Program-made: the position numbers and the translations under genes
Shown here: piece by piece, positions 1-13,019 of the stretch
How positions within the stretch are numbered: position 1 is the stretch's first letter
How the letters are laid out: each line of letters opens with the position of its first letter
The notes under the pieces: generated by a model
Databases searched by the model: none
What the model saw: the letters and a program-made list of their open reading frames with translations, nothing else
Told to the model about the DNA's origin: nothing
NCBI GenBank assembly: GCA_947247005.1
Contig: OX365948.1
Span: forward strand, 33,174,601 to 33,238,600
Direction: 5' to 3'
DNA from: Spisula solida
Lineage: Eukaryota; Mollusca; Bivalvia; Venerida; Mactridae
DNA length: 64,000 bases

Positions 1-3000
1 TCCAATGGACATGCAATTAGTATTTGGCTTGTATTTGAAAATTAATTTTCAATTTCCACAGGTAATAACTGCTAATACTAGTTGGTTCCGAAAAGAATAT
101 AAAAATTATATAGGTGTACATCATTTCACGCTGACTCATAGTCTGATGAAGTTTGATGACTGTTGCACATTTACCTTTAAAATTACTGACGCCACAAGTC
201 AAATTTTATCAAATTTCATCATTTCAAGGGAAATAACTCTAATTATGTTCGTGTCCAAATAAAAAGATACAGGTGCACAACAACTCATGCTGATTAATAT
301 ACCTATGAAGTTTCAAGGCTAGCTCTGTTATTAATAATTCAAGTAACAACCGGCCCGTTCATTAACACAAATCACTCCGAGATTATAGTTACTTTATCTA
401 CAGAAAACGGCTTTAATGAAAGGTTTTGTACACAATTAAATGATCTATCTGTCTATGATCTATCAACTTTGACTTCAAATCATCCAATAAATGCAATGGC
501 CATATTGAACGTTAGATCCACGCGATAACTCTAACAGTATGTATTAACAACATATAGTAGCAGATTTCGCTCGTATGAAAGCTGTGCCACGTTCATCACC
601 TGGAACAGAGATTATAAGGATACTGGAACGCGAGAAAGTTTGTTATAACCCAATGCACCAGATTGATCAAATATGAACAATGAACTGCGCGATAAATTGT
701 TAACTGTTTTCACAAAAGTTGGCTAATCCGATTTCTGATCATATTACCGTGAATGATAATAGAAAATCACGCAGTGAATGCTAGTTTTATCTCCCTGCTA
801 TAAATTTGTCCGAAAGCATTTAATTTCAATACAGATGACGAAATATTTAAAAACAAGTTACTATAGTTCGTATGCAAACATATTACGAGAGTTCTTATCA
901 TCTTATCAGATCAAATCAAATGAATTAATCTTCATTATTACAAAAAATATCCTAAATGTTAAAAATCGTCGTGCAAGATCACCGTCTACAGATGCAAATC
1001 GAACTTAAAAGCATGAAATTGTTCAAGAATAGTGTGAGCCTTAAATACCGACTGTTCTACATGGGTCCATAAATGTTGCTCACGGGGTCCAACAAGCCAG
1101 GGTTGTCCTGATCAGACTCTTAAGCTCTGACAAATTGGTGTAAATATAATTATAGAAAATAACGCGCATGACTGGTGAGCTTATGACAGGGAGGCTGTGT
1201 GAATCAATTATTTCCTGTCATATATAAACTAGCAGCTGCGAAATAAAGAAAGCTTCAATTAACAGCATGTAGATCAGCAGTCAATCGCATACGATCGGAT
1301 ATTGTTACAGAATTGAGAAGTTTCCGTCCAGTGTAATTAGACATTAAGCCACCACAGTTTCTGTCAGTAAAGACAGCACGATTCTAGGGATAATCTATAA
1401 AAACATCAATACATTTGTATTAGAGACAATGCTTAATGACGATGATAGCAACCTAGATAAATCATTCTGCGTTCGAATCGTGTTTTCTGGAACAATAAGG
1501 TGATTTATATTTATAACATCGCGCAAGGTTTTTAATATGATTCAGTAAGAATGAAGATTAATCCGTTTATGAACAACCCGCAATTAAAAATATTGACTGC
1601 GGGTGACGTGCACTCAGATCAACATCGTGCATTGACATTGCTATAGTTCAAAAGGCGGATTGAGTTTGATACATTTACTAAGGTTTACACGGGATCAATG
1701 AAGGTAGTTTTGTTTTCAAATGACTAAATAGGTACCTAAAGCTGCCTTATACTGTAATGCAGCAAATATTGACTCTGACATTCCCTTGTGCAGCCATTTT
1801 TTTCAGTTCTGGCAGGGACACTATATATACTTGGTCCCAGGCACTGGGTACCGTAGACACTTCTAGTTACAACTTTTGTCTTTTTAAATTATTGGTATCC
1901 GTCACAACCATGACTTGTTGTGTGTTTGAATATATGTAACATTCCATTCAAGTTTAATATAGATACAGATTCAGACATTCCATGTACTGTGACATTGAAG
2001 GAATTGTTGCATTTTAGAAACGCCGTCTTAGACATCGTAGAGGTATACAATTAACTGCGTTCAAAGAATTGAACCATCTAAATTGAAGGTGAAGGTAAAC
2101 CGTTTAGGTCTAGTGAAAAATATTCCCCATGACCACCGCGTATAAACCAAATCACCTTTCGACTTAATGGGATACTAGTACTATACAATTCAACTTGTAT
2201 GACTTATTGTGATTCAAACATCCGGGGAATTCCTATCACTGTACGACTAATTGCAAGGCTCGTTTATACACTGTGCATGGCTGTGTTCATATAATTTTCT
2301 ATTGATAGTATTTTGAACTCAAAATAACCTTAACTTAAGAAGGTTCAGTGATTCCAGCATATTTGAGGCACACCATGAATTGTATGCCTTCATCATCGGC
2401 TTCTCGCTGGGATTTTTTGAATTAATGGAGACACCCACCCACTTTGTAAAACCTAACACGACCAACAACAAAAAATACACACCATAACATGAAGAAAATA
2501 CAATATGTCAACCTCAAAGTGTCATAATTCAAAAATATTATTAGTTTAAACATATTTTATGGCCCAAACAAAATACACAAACAATTTATACAAATATTGC
2601 TATAAATACATTTTAAATACATGGATAAAAGGGTCGAGCCACAAGTTCCAAAACTTAGTTACGGCTCTCCAATTATACCAAAAGCAATTACATTGTAATA
2701 CATGTATATTTAAGTTAATATGGCATGATTAAATGATTTTGTAAGAATAAAGACAGGAAAAATAAAATATGATTAGAAAACAATATGATTTCTAAGTATC
2801 TTTATGGTTTTATTTTTTGTGTGGATTTACCCCCATCCACTGTGTGCCCACATAAATAACTCGAAACGGCTTTCCTTGTACATGTTAATCAACAAAATGT
2901 CTTTTATATAACATTTTAATACAAAAAATCATTTATTAATAAATGTAAAATATACTGTTCGCTAATTGTAGGTCTATTTATTGGTGATATTGTTTTTAAA

Positions 3001-4970
3001 ATGTCAAAATGTTCTTCCAAACCAACTCAAATTATCTCTTTGATTTGTTTGTCATCTTATCAACAATTACAAAACATGTGTTTGAGGAAACAATACAATT
3101 TAGATCTAAATTTATAAGCGTTTAGTAACAATTTCATAGGAAAATGGCGGCCGTGTTGGACGCTATCTTGGATTCTGAAGCGTTGTGAAAAAGACAAATT
3201 GTAAAAAATGGAATTTATTAAAGTTCGACCATATGACTAAATTCGGTGGAATTTTCAAATTTTTATATAAATCGCCCTCAGCTCTTAGGCTAGAGGTTTG
3301 AGGAACGCACTTATGCAATATTTTGAGCCATAGAATATCTGCTTAACTATTGGCATGCACGTCTTGCGTTAAATACACAAAACCGATGAAGAAAAACGTC
3401 GTGAAAATATTAAAATATCATCTAATCCGCTGTTAAATTTTGAAAAAAATCATGGGTTGCATTTGATATGCATTGACATAAAAAATGTTGAGTTTCCATG
3501 GAGAGACTTTTTCTCTCGTGGTGGGTATGCAGCCAACATCGAGGTTCATAATGTCGTCTTTGTCAAGATAACTGATAAGCCCTGTCTACAGAGACCTATA
3601 TGGTAAGAGTAACATGAGAAAGGTTTATCCCTTTTCCTCCTCATACTGAGTAAGATCCAAAATACCAAAAAACGGACCACATTCTGTAATCATAGAGGCT
3701 TGAATACAGCACGAACATTTTGAAGCAATATGAATTTGTTTACAATATTTGAGATGTAACATTATGTTTAATATAATTTTAATGTTCCATCAGTCCATCC
3801 TATTCAATTTGCAAATTATTCACTAGGAAAAAGTGTTGACCCTTATCACATTTGAGTATTATAGTCCTGTCACATATACTGTGCTAAATACATGTGTTAC
3901 TCTGAAAACGATTAGACGATAACTAACACGTTTCAATATGAATTTTAAAACGACATCTGACATTCGTAGCACGGAACCATTGCCAATATGAGCATTTGTA
4001 TTGAAGGAATGCAGGATAGTTATCACAGCAAATTCTAGCTTAGAACCATGTCAAGAATGAGTTGACCGACTGTACTGATGAGGACACAGTGCAGTTCTAC
4101 ACTACCACCCACACCAATGCATGTAATCCTTTTAGACATGCATATGTTTTATATCATTGTTTTAATCTTAATAGAACACAAGAGTATCGAGCGATCAGAA
4201 AGCTTGTTTGAAACATTAATGATGCTTTTAAAACCAAATATAAACAACAGCAGAGTATTGCTATTGTTTAGATGGACTGTGTTAAGTTCAGTCGTATGAT
4301 GGTATTGTGGTACCGCTATGAAAGATACTAATATTATTACCGAAGTTAGCTTTCGTAAAACGTTGGTATTTCTTTAAACTGGCGGTGTTCCCTAAACATG
4401 CTTAGAACCCTACCAAGGGCGATGTTCCATAAACTAAAGTTGCCGTTTATAGTCATTATTTAGACCAGGGTTTTACGTGGTTGAACAAAAATCACGCTGT
4501 AAAATGACAATGAATAGTGTTTTTAAAAAGGATGTTTTATGCCCATTACAAAGTACTCATCCATTAACCATAAAGATATCAGCAGTTTGGTAACCTTGGT
4601 ACAGCGACTCGCCGCACAAAACCATTGACGTCGTTACGTAAACGGTTTAAAACTTTTCGAACGTCACATTGCTCCAATAAATCGCTTAAGCCTCTATACA
4701 TATTGAACATAATTACCATTTATTCAGTATATAGCGTGAAAGATTCTTTATTTGTATAAAAACATTTCAGTTGTAATAAAATATAAAAAAAACGTTAACT
4801 GATTTTTTGTTCATAGTCATTCTAAAGACGGCTGTCGTGTATGACGTCGGTTAAGCAAGTGGCGTTAAAATTGATGATCGCTCAATTCGCCTTCCGGGCT
4901 TCTGCTTGATATGCTAGGGTATATTTCACTTCACAAACGTTTTGAACTAACGTGTATTATTTATTATCAT

Positions 4971-5066
4971 GGTACCGCAATTGACACTCGGCTGACGTGG
5001 ACACATCACATAAAAAACTTGTCCAAAAAGTTTGCCATTCTGAAGAAACTTGCTGTGAAGTTATAA
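4971..5066 (+). pseudogene. Non-LTR reverse transcriptase fragment (thumb region)
   Basis: One frame reads about 31 residues containing I-D-T-R-L-T-W-T-H-H-I-K-N-L-S-K-K and then stops. This matches the conserved block just downstream of the palm domain in LINE reverse transcriptases (an Asp, then LTW..HI..L..K). No flanking palm or endonuclease sequence remains, so it is a short relic. The duplicate at 38067-38158 has the same block with LTW changed and the frame broken. The assignment rests on this one motif; the family is not resolved. Confidence 0.5.
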
Positions 5067-5269
5067 ATGCAAAGATCCTACGGCAAGTCTACACATGCAC
5101 CGGACGGCCCCAAACAGAATATGCATCCACAAACTACACCCGAGCCAGCAAAGTCAAACTGGACAACGCTAAACATTCAGGCCTATAACTTATCATTGGA
5201 ATTCACTTCAGTAAAGGAAATGGACAATACAGCTAACATTGAGCCACTCGAGACAAGACATGAGCATAA

Positions 5270-5650
5270 AAAGATAATATAAAGTTGGTCAGGGAAGGCA
5301 GCACTCAACTTAACCAGCCGAGCAAAGAAAACATAAAAGACAGAAGGCATAACACAAAGCAGAACGAGAACATCATCCGTCCAAGTCCCAGTTGTCAAAA
5401 AACTGAATGAACTAATTTTAACAATCAAAAAGCTGAATGCCCAAGCTAAATAACATAGTTTCAACAGTAACGGCTGAAATACATAGTTTTGGCTGTCTCA
5501 AGTCTGTAAAAGCAGTATTAAAAGCTGAATGCCTTGGATACAGCTGAATGACCTAGTTTCGGCAATAACAAAGCTGAAAGCCCCAGCCGAATGACCTAGT
5601 TTTAAAACGTTTAATGCCTTAACTGATTGGCCCAGTTTCAACAAGAGGAG
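5270..5650 (+). repeat. Leucine-repeat minisatellite module, copy A
   Basis: The stretch begins with a GGAAGGCAGCACTCAACTTA block and continues as degenerate 30-45 bp repeats around a core like CTGAATGACCTAGTTTCAGC. Where the frame holds, the repeats read like L-N-D-L-V-S-A-I-x-K-L. This suggests decayed leucine-rich or coiled-coil coding repeats of a mobile-element protein. Related pieces occur at 13020-13200, 14540-14930 (reverse strand), 26495-26605 (reverse strand) and 38360-38650. Frameshifts and stops interrupt every copy. Confidence 0.6.
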
Positions 5651-5905
5651 CGCGCAATAGCTGAACGACCCAGCTCCAGCAAGCTAAATGACTCCAGCCG
5701 AATGCCACTTTTGCAGACTGAGAAGGCTAACAGACTACCATTTCACCTACTCCGCACAAAGCTCAAAAGCCGAAACAAGAACAGACTGAAACGAAGTGTC
5801 AACCACATTATCAAGGACCTACAAAAAGGGACCAAAGCAGCTACTGGTATAGAGACCGAAATACTAGTACCTGACACATTGATTCCAAGACAAGATGCTA
5901 ATTAA
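5627..5905 (+). pseudogene. Duplicated 92-codon open frame, unconstrained
   Basis: This 92-residue, strongly basic frame (the middle part reads R-N-K-N-R-L-K-R-S-V) directly follows the leucine-repeat module. Its paralogue at 38642-38920 is the same length. I count about 19 nucleotide differences between the copies, and about 17 alter an amino acid. That is the pattern of a frame not held by protein-level selection since duplication. It has no recognisable domain. It may be the tail of an old retroelement ORF. It should not be treated as a functional gene. Confidence 0.45.
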
Positions 5906-6441
5906 ATCAGACTTGAAGTACATTGAATAGAAAGAAAGGGACAACATCCGCTCTACAGAAATCGCTAACACTAGAGTGGATCCATGAATGACACCCAGCT
6001 CACTCCTGGATACAAACCGTCACTGATGAATTAGCAGAAAATACAATTCGAAATTCAGGGGATGAAGTCTGTTACAGTAGAAGACATCAAATTTTCAGAC
6101 AGCTCGGCTCTTTCACTGTCTCTCTCATTAGGTAAGAGGTTCTGTGTCAATTCGTCGCCCTCTGTCATTTTCATTGTGGCCAAGTGATTATTGTGCTGGA
6201 TATTTGCATTTTCCCTGTTGTCTTGCAAACATCCACAATAAACCGTCTAGTGCCAAAATATTTAATATGATTTGCTGTGACGGAATTTGTAACCTGTACC
6301 GAAACATCATAATTGCTCTGACGGAAGTCAAAACCCGTTTAACGCTCTGGTGGATCTCAAACGCGACGTATTTTGATTGGAGGATATTGACGGTAGTATT
6401 CCCGACACTACTTTGTGCTATTTCACAAAAATCCTACGGAC

Positions 6442-6521
6442 CTGAAAACCGATGTAACACTCTGACGGAACTCAGGATACATGACATTTGAGTTCCGTCC
6501 GAGCGTTACATCGGTTTTCAG
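6442..6521. repeat. Perfect-core hairpin, copy A
   Basis: The left arm CTGAAAACCGATGTAACaCT is followed by a GACGGAACTCA segment. Both are mirrored in inverted order on the right, with arms of about 32 bases around a loop of about 15 bases. Weaker copies of the CTCTGACGGAACTCA motif lie just upstream (6316-6370), so this is a foldback-type repeat. The hairpin is retained in the duplicate at 39476-39555. Confidence 0.75.
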
Positions 6522-8410
6522 TTCGGTCAGAGCCATATAGAAACAGTACAATTCTCTAACGAAACTGATAAGCGTTATGTCGGGATTACTAGCGTGATAC
6601 GTTTTAGTGTAATCATAATCACGGATTAAACCAGATAAACGCTTCCTTCAATACATCTATTCTTCATATGTCGGGATAGACACGTTTCATGGTGATGCCG
6701 GTTTTACTACTCTGATTGTATGCATTGTGCAAAACAAAAAGAAATACACGAGCATTCAATGCAGCAAAGAATGAGTTACAGATCAAAGCTACACGATTTA
6801 AAAGTTTGTTTTGGTTATTTGGTTAGTGAAGACATGAATGTGACTTGAAGGATAATAAACCGACAGATAATTCGTACCAGCCTTAAGAACGAATGACAAA
6901 TTATGTGAAATCGATATTCTTTAGTATCTTCTTTTTGTCAGTTGTCGTCAGACAGAAGTAGCAAACTCAATTATAGACTGATGACACTAGCAAAAACGCT
7001 AACAACGAATGTAAAATAAATTACACACTAATACACCTTTCAATCACAATGCGTTAAGGGGTGTGGATGTGTGCACTTTAGATGAATGATTTAGCCTTCT
7101 GAAACTTTACGTGATGAAAAGGTTTCCATTAGAAATATAAACTAATACATTACGTAGAAGAAAGTATGGCCTCTTCAAAGTGTTTGCAACGTATAAACGG
7201 ACTTTAAAATGTCGATATAGCATTATTATTTATGTGTAGTAGCTCAATGAGTATATTATAGCACAATCACGCATTCCTCGTTAACGTTAAATACCAAGTT
7301 TAAGTGTTTTATATTTAAATTTCAAATACTTAAAATGCTTAGTATGACGTAATGAAACATACTTTGGACCATATCCAATTTAATGTTATGCATTCTTATT
7401 ATGTCAATTATTATCATGAAAATCTCCCATAGAAATGAACATATAAACTAAAATTGATTTGACTTGACATGACATGACATGTATAATTTTAATTTATTTC
7501 AACTATCTTCTAAAATATAACCGCCTTTCATCAGGTTAATAACATCCTCTTAGTGAAATACAATAAGTTTGATTAAATGTATCATTTTGGTACCATTGTT
7601 TTGAGCAGTTTTCATGGAAGACAACACTACTGGTACCCTGTCATTGTTTATAACAAATTTTGCACATTAAATTCATTTATTTAATTCATGTCAAATCTAA
7701 CATGTTATAATTGACATTCAATTGTGTAAGAGTATGCGACTTCACATTAAGACAATCCCTTTTTGATACGACTGAAATAGCCTCTAGGTAAAGCAAACAG
7801 ATGCAGTTCATTGAGCTCTTTGTTCCATTAGCTTCTTTCCAGACACACCTACGCGACTTGTAATGTACAGTATCAATAAAAAGTTATGAATAAACTATAA
7901 GTACGATTATGGAAAAGGGAAGTGCTATGTGTTGGCGTAACTGTAGATGACTTAGAATGTATTCTGCTGTGAGATATAATATTATTATTGTTACTATAGC
8001 CATAAATCAAATAAATAAGCAGCTAAAGCAATAGGCTATGCTCAAGTTATTGCTAACATTATGAATTTGATAATTTAATAGGTCTACTATATAAACAGTA
8101 GACACAATGTCATTGACGTCACTAAGAAATTACTTCTATAAAGTTAATGTCCTGGAAACTAGTGTCTATTTCAGCGGTTAAGTGGCAATAGAAAAGAAAC
8201 ACCTGTAACACTTTGAAGTATTACCGATATGATCGAAACCTTTTTGTCTTCTTTTCCTTGTGTGATGCTTATAAGGTTACATTAGATGCACTACTGCAAT
8301 CTATGTACTCCGGATTTCAATGTAATCTGATTTTTCTACACATATCCAGCGACAAAATTTACAGTTATCAAATCAGAAATTATTCATTTATGAATCATTG
8401 AAATGAGATA

Positions 8411-9289
8411 CCACCGCCAGATTAAAATAATCGACCCAATTATGAAAATGAAAAGTTGAAAAAATGACATCAAGACTTATCCACAACAATATAAGATCTG
8501 GAAGCTTTAATATGGCTCACAACATGTTTATGGTTAACCGACAATCTTCCCTTGATTTTAAGCAGTCGAATCGTGGTTACGGATGAAAACTACGTGAGTC
8601 TTGGCATATTGCTAGATCCTAGAAGTAAAATACAAGCAGCATTTTCTCTAATTTACTTTGTACTAACTTCTGCATACGTATAACATTAAGGCTGTGCAAA
8701 ATTTATGTATTTAGACACAAAATCGATTTGAAAAATGACATGATAAAAACCTTTATAAAAATTGTGATTTGATACGTTTTTAAACCAATACACTACGTTT
8801 CTAATTATAAACACATTACCCATCTTGAAGAAGTAAAACAATAAAATGATGAAGAGAAATATTCTGTTCCACTAATAGTACCATACATATTTGCTGATAT
8901 ATATTCGATGTTTTAATTATTTTTATTTTGTCTCTTTAGGACTGTTTATTTTTACATTTTCATCATTGTTTGTGCTTCCAGTGACGTTGCCCAATTGACA
9001 TTTCTGCCGATTTTAATTGGCATGTGGCGTTAGCCAATCGTATTGCAGCATTTCAACAAGTTAAATCAATGTTAATTACGAAATATTCAATTAAGCCTTA
9101 TTTCATTAACGATGAACACATTTTCAAAATTTTGGTATGTTTAGAAACTAGAGAACTTCAACTTTAATTTGATAGCAATGTCATGGAAGTGAATTAATCT
9201 ATTAAATCCATATGACCACGGAAGTAGTAGCTACATATGTATATTATGTCTCAAATATAGTCCGATTTCAAAGTAATATCATTGATATT
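8411..9289. other. No gene recognised
   Basis: AT-rich sequence right of the end of the segmental duplication. No open frame with family motifs, clear inverted repeat or tandem array was found. Confidence 0.5.
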
Positions 9290-9749
9290 TATATCAACAT
9301 AATCGAAATAATTACATATTGAGAAACTCGGAAGCTTCGTCTTTGCAAATGCAAATGACGTCCTGTCCTCAACAGTCTAGAGGATGGGTGACGATGTGTC
9401 ATAATCTGTCCAGTATATGGACGACGAGCACGAATAAGAACTTGGTTCTGCCTCAAATGATTTAAGATCGTCAGTGCGTGAACCCCGTAACGCCGAGCAG
9501 TAACGGTTGCTGGTAAAAAACGATTACGTAGGTGGGTCAACGTGATAACGCGATCAGTACGTAACGTTATCGCACGTACCAACCGGGCCTTGCACGGTCT
9601 CTGACAGACTCAGTAATGTTGAACCGGTTCACACGATTATGAATAGTCTGTCTAGAGCAGCCAAAATGGTGTGCCACGTTATTTACCATCGACCCCGCCC
9701 TGAGCATACCAATAGCTTGGTTCCTTTCATCTTCAGAAAGACGTGGCAT
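9290..9749 (-). pseudogene. Tc1/mariner-type transposase N-terminal half, frameshifted
   Basis: On the minus strand an ATG at 9749 opens a frame starting M-P-R-L-S-E-D-E-R-N-Q-A-I. It runs through a helix-turn-helix (H-H-F-G-C-S-R-Q-T-I-H-N-R-V) to the linker D-R-A-R-P-G. Near 9576 the frame shifts. It continues with R-V-I-T-L-T-H-L-R-N-R-F, then a second DNA-binding helix segment, then R-A-R-R-P-Y-T-G. This order matches the bipartite DNA-binding region of Tc1-family transposases, which cut and paste DNA at TA dinucleotides. The DDE catalytic domain is absent; similarity ends near 9330. The copy is dead. No terminal inverted repeats were identified around it. Confidence 0.85.
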
Positions 9750-10130
9750 CGCTAAATGCAACCGTTTGGCAACAAAAACTAACTTTTTATTATCTGTGCT
9801 GTGCAGCAAATGATAACTTGACGGTGTAAAACCTGTAAGTGAAACACCTGTTCCTGCGCACGTGCAAAGCATGGAATACGTTTTTCAGGTTTGGACGCAT
9901 GAATAGACGCGGGATTTGTAAAATAATTGCATAATCGTAATCCGCATTAAAAACATGATAAGCATGTTTTAAACTTACAACGACATGTTTGTTAACAAAA
10001 AAGATATTTAAATAAATAAAGTGTAAAGTTTTCATTTTGGGTCAGTGTATGTTAACGAGACAGAGCCTCCCATAAGTGTCTCTTTCGGACTTTCTTCTTC
10101 AGACTGACTCACGGTACACCTGTGTCAATA
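9750..10130. other. No gene recognised
   Basis: The part up to about 9900 may be the 5' leader of the Tc1 relic. The rest is AT-rich with no recognisable feature. Confidence 0.4.
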
Positions 10131-10490
10131 GAGAGGTTGCGATTCGAACGTGTACGACTACGTGTACGTGTAGCTACCCGTACATGTATACGTACGCGTT
10201 GCAATTGAAATTGGCTTGCGAAACACAACGTGTGCGTGTAACATCACAAGGAAGTTGTAACATGATTTCTTCGTGAATCGATAATGAGTGTTTATATAAA
10301 CTCACTGAAACTACCGGCAAAAATCTTGGGTTTCCCGTGCATACGCATACCTGTGTGACGTAGTACACATTATATTTTCGTCTGTCACACGTCCGTTACT
10401 TGTAGAAACTACACATACCTGGATGACGAAATACCCAAAAATAGTATTCACGTACACGTACACGCTACACGTTGCCTTTCGCAACCTCTC
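10131..10490. mobile_element. 360-bp MITE with TA target duplication
   Basis: The left end GAGAGGTTGCGA is mirrored exactly at the right end (TCGCAACCTCTC). TA flanks both sides (10129-10130 and 10491-10492). The inner terminal parts are rich in ACGTGTACGTGTA on both sides, extending the inverted symmetry imperfectly. There is no coding capacity. The TA duplication fits a Tc1/mariner-mobilised non-autonomous element. Confidence 0.8.
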
Positions 10491-11069
10491 TAATATGGTG
10501 CTTTATACATCTTGTGACCGTTCATGGCTCTAACAATCCTGTGTAACAGTCAGGCATGTTGTTGTCTGGAATGTTATCGTGCTGATACAGGTATAACTGA
10601 AGGCAATATTTCAACGCCTAGTGGAACCTTTAATATGAGAAATTTCCGTATACATACTCTCAAGGGCTGATTGCGTTATAACGGAAGATAGCGGACGTGT
10701 TGCTTTCTCGTAATCGACGTTACGAAGCGACTCTGAACGACTAACTTTGAAGTTGAATAGGGGTATACAATATTCGAAATTGACGACGACCGTTGCGCTT
10801 TATACAATAACTGCCATTCAAGATGACGAGGCGAAGCCGAGGGTGATATGACCACTGAAGGGTTGGTATTATTAACTGTCACCCGAGCAGCCATGTGTTA
10901 TTTATTTTATTATACCGAAAAACATTACAACTTTTTTGCAAAATAAAATATCAACAAATGTAAGCAAACTTAGACTGTCGTTATTATAATTTTAAATGTA
11001 CAATCTCAGTCCGTGTCAGTTTCTAATGATTGGATGCTATTTTTAGTAAATCTTGTCAATTTCAACCGT
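10491..11069. other. No gene recognised
   Basis: Contains a 72-codon minus-strand frame (10676-10894) without recognisable motifs, in a somewhat GC-richer patch that includes GAGGCGAAGCCGAG. Motifs of that style are common in animal repeats, so it is more likely repeat than gene. Confidence 0.4.
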
Positions 11070-11320
11070 TATCTCAAATTCAGACACTCATTTGAGGAAG
11101 ATATCAATTTAAGCTGAGATTTCCACATGCTATGCTTCGTGAGATCGGGGCTAGATAGAGATTTCCAAGCCACGTGCATTTTAAAAAAATATCATAGAAC
11201 ACCATTGATAGATCGGCAATGGACAGGCCTACAATCGTCTTCTTGCTTGTCCTTCCAAAGTCTATAATTATTAAGAATCAGTATTTTGTAAGGGTAGGTA
11301 GGTCTTGAATTGGTAGAAAA
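11070..11320 (+). repeat. Dispersed repeat R1, copy 1
   Basis: Matches 18460-18736 in direct orientation. Shared landmarks include TTCAGACA.TCATTTGAGGA, GAGATCGGGGCTAGAT, AACACCATTGATAGATCG and AGTCTATAATTATTA. The copies are perhaps 80-85 percent alike, with one insertion of about 20 bp in copy 2. No terminal structure or coding sequence was recognised. Confidence 0.75.
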
Positions 11321-12352
11321 TCTCAAACTATTTCACTGGGTATTTCTATAACCAAACCTTAATGCAGGGTTGACGATTTATGGCATACCGATAGGGATCA
11401 ATGTTAGGATGACACCGGCTAATCAATGCTTTAGTTAACAAACATAGCGGTTGTCACCCGGGGTTTACGCAGTGCATTAATGTGTACATCTAGAGAGTAT
11501 TGATGAGAGGTAATTATGTATCAACTAATTTCTGGAATAAACTAGTTCCAAGCAGACTATTCATCTCGTATCATTGAAATGACGGTCATTTTCCACTTGT
11601 TTTCTTCAATTCAATGGCATTATTAGCACTGTAGCATGAAACACCCGTTTAGAAGAAATCGATATGTCTGCACGTAAGAAACCCTGTTTTGTAGGCATTC
11701 AATTTGCTAGATTTCTGTGACTTTCTAGCTGTCACAAGTGAGAATGTTCTGATTAAATGACACCATGTTCTATTTTATTGTATGAGTTATTCGAGTTAAA
11801 TGAAACGAACTGGATGAAAATAAGTCTTAACGTCGCGTATTTACATGGTACATGCTACTTTAAGAGGTATTATTTCGTGTAATGTCACAACAAGATGTCT
11901 ATTGTGTCATTTGGAACGAGCCAACTCGGGAACTCGTGTCACACAAGTCGATGTAATTAATTTAATCACGACAGCCTAATGCGTTTACTAAATTTAAAGA
12001 ACTCATTTGTTTGTCAGAAATTGTGAACACTACTTTTTCATTATCCTTGGAGATTATGTTTGACCTTTTACGAATCTGAAACAACACCTTCAGGGAATAC
12101 CACTTTCATAAGACAAAATAATTAATATGTATAATTATCAGTCTATCCGTCGGTTCAATGAACACTCTTTCTTACTATGGAATAGATAAGAACGTACATG
12201 TGTACTTATAAATACCTATTAGAAAGTACATTTGCAATGCTAAATGTGTAACATATTTCTGAATTAAGAATCGTCATGTTTAAAACAACAAGTTAAACTA
12301 TTGTAAGCGCTAACAGAACGGTAATGACAACAAAATATGATTTAAAGGTATA
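11321..12352. other. No gene recognised
   Basis: Low-complexity AT-rich sequence without open frames of note, terminal repeats or RNA-gene signatures. Confidence 0.5.
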
Positions 12353-12527
12353 CTATGCCGATCTGAACAGGTTACAACATATTAAACAGTATTCAAAACT
12401 CTTTGAAATCGCATTGCTTAAAACTATCAAATACTGTATTTGACGTTCTTATAACGGACGTTTAGCCATTAAGTAATTACGAAAACGAATAATAAAACAT
12501 TGTTGTAACTTGTTCAGATGTGCATAG
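12353..12527. mobile_element. 175-bp MITE, TA-flanked
   Basis: The left terminus CTATGCCGATCTGAACAGGT is repeated in inverted form at the right end with a few mismatches, continuing into TTACAACA. TA flanks each end (12351-12352 and 12528-12529). It is too short to encode anything. The structure fits a Tc1/mariner-type MITE. Confidence 0.7.
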
Positions 12528-13019
12528 TACATAATACTTGAATATCATAAATATATGTCTCCAGAATTTATGAAAAAAACAATGTACTATGACTGTTGCT
12601 TTTTTTGTTGAATTTGCGATCATTGGGTGTCTCTGGAATACATCCTCTGTAGGGTTATCATAATGCCAGTTAAGTATCCGTATAGGCTGCTGTTAAATGC
12701 AAGTAATCAGTTATAAGATACCAACAGTTTCACCGTTAATAATGTTTAAAGTTAAGATTGTCCAATTAACTCCGGTACAAGCACTATATTTAACCTGCTA
12801 TTAGTGATAAATGTAAGAAATCCGTTTCATTGAAAACATAATGACAAAAAGTACTACAAGCAAAATTTGTACGTGTTACTAAAAGTACTACGCATAAAAT
12901 ATACCAAAGTACGTGTTATATATTTTAAAATGTAAAGATTGGTATATATCTCCCATTTTCAGGGAGCAATAGCAATTACAGAAAATTACTTGATACAAAA
13001 AGATAATAATAAATTCGAA
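12528..13019. other. No gene; small tandem duplication
   Basis: AT-rich. At about 12846-12925 a segment starting AAAAGTACTAC and ending GTACGTGTTA occurs twice in a row with mismatches (about 42 bp per unit). Nothing else was recognised. Confidence 0.5.

Larger units (their letters stand above)
1..8410. repeat. Segmental duplication, copy A (runs off left edge)
   Basis: This block aligns collinearly, in pieces, with 30310-41500. Clear anchors are the start (10-80 with 30324-30400), 1700-1900 with 34516-34690, 3480-4950 with 35960-37385, 4951-6650 with 38048-39720, and the end, where both copies share the stretch around 8390-8410 and 41480-41500 before diverging. Identity looks roughly 85-95 percent with many indels, so the duplication is old compared with the tandem duplication at 43-55 kb. 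The partner contains insertions absent here. Copy A therefore preserves empty sites, notably at 818-821. The left boundary lies outside the window. Apart from the remnants listed separately, no host gene was recognised in it; the open frames are short and not conserved. Confidence 0.9.

Noticed and set aside
1471..1482. GTTCGAATC, like a tRNA B box
   Set aside because: No A box, acceptor stem or cloverleaf could be placed around it.
4078..4299. 73-codon frame with a hydrophobic stretch, partly matched at 36520-36702
   Set aside because: The two copies differ at their starts and ends and share no recognisable domain; it is a chance frame in the segmental duplication.
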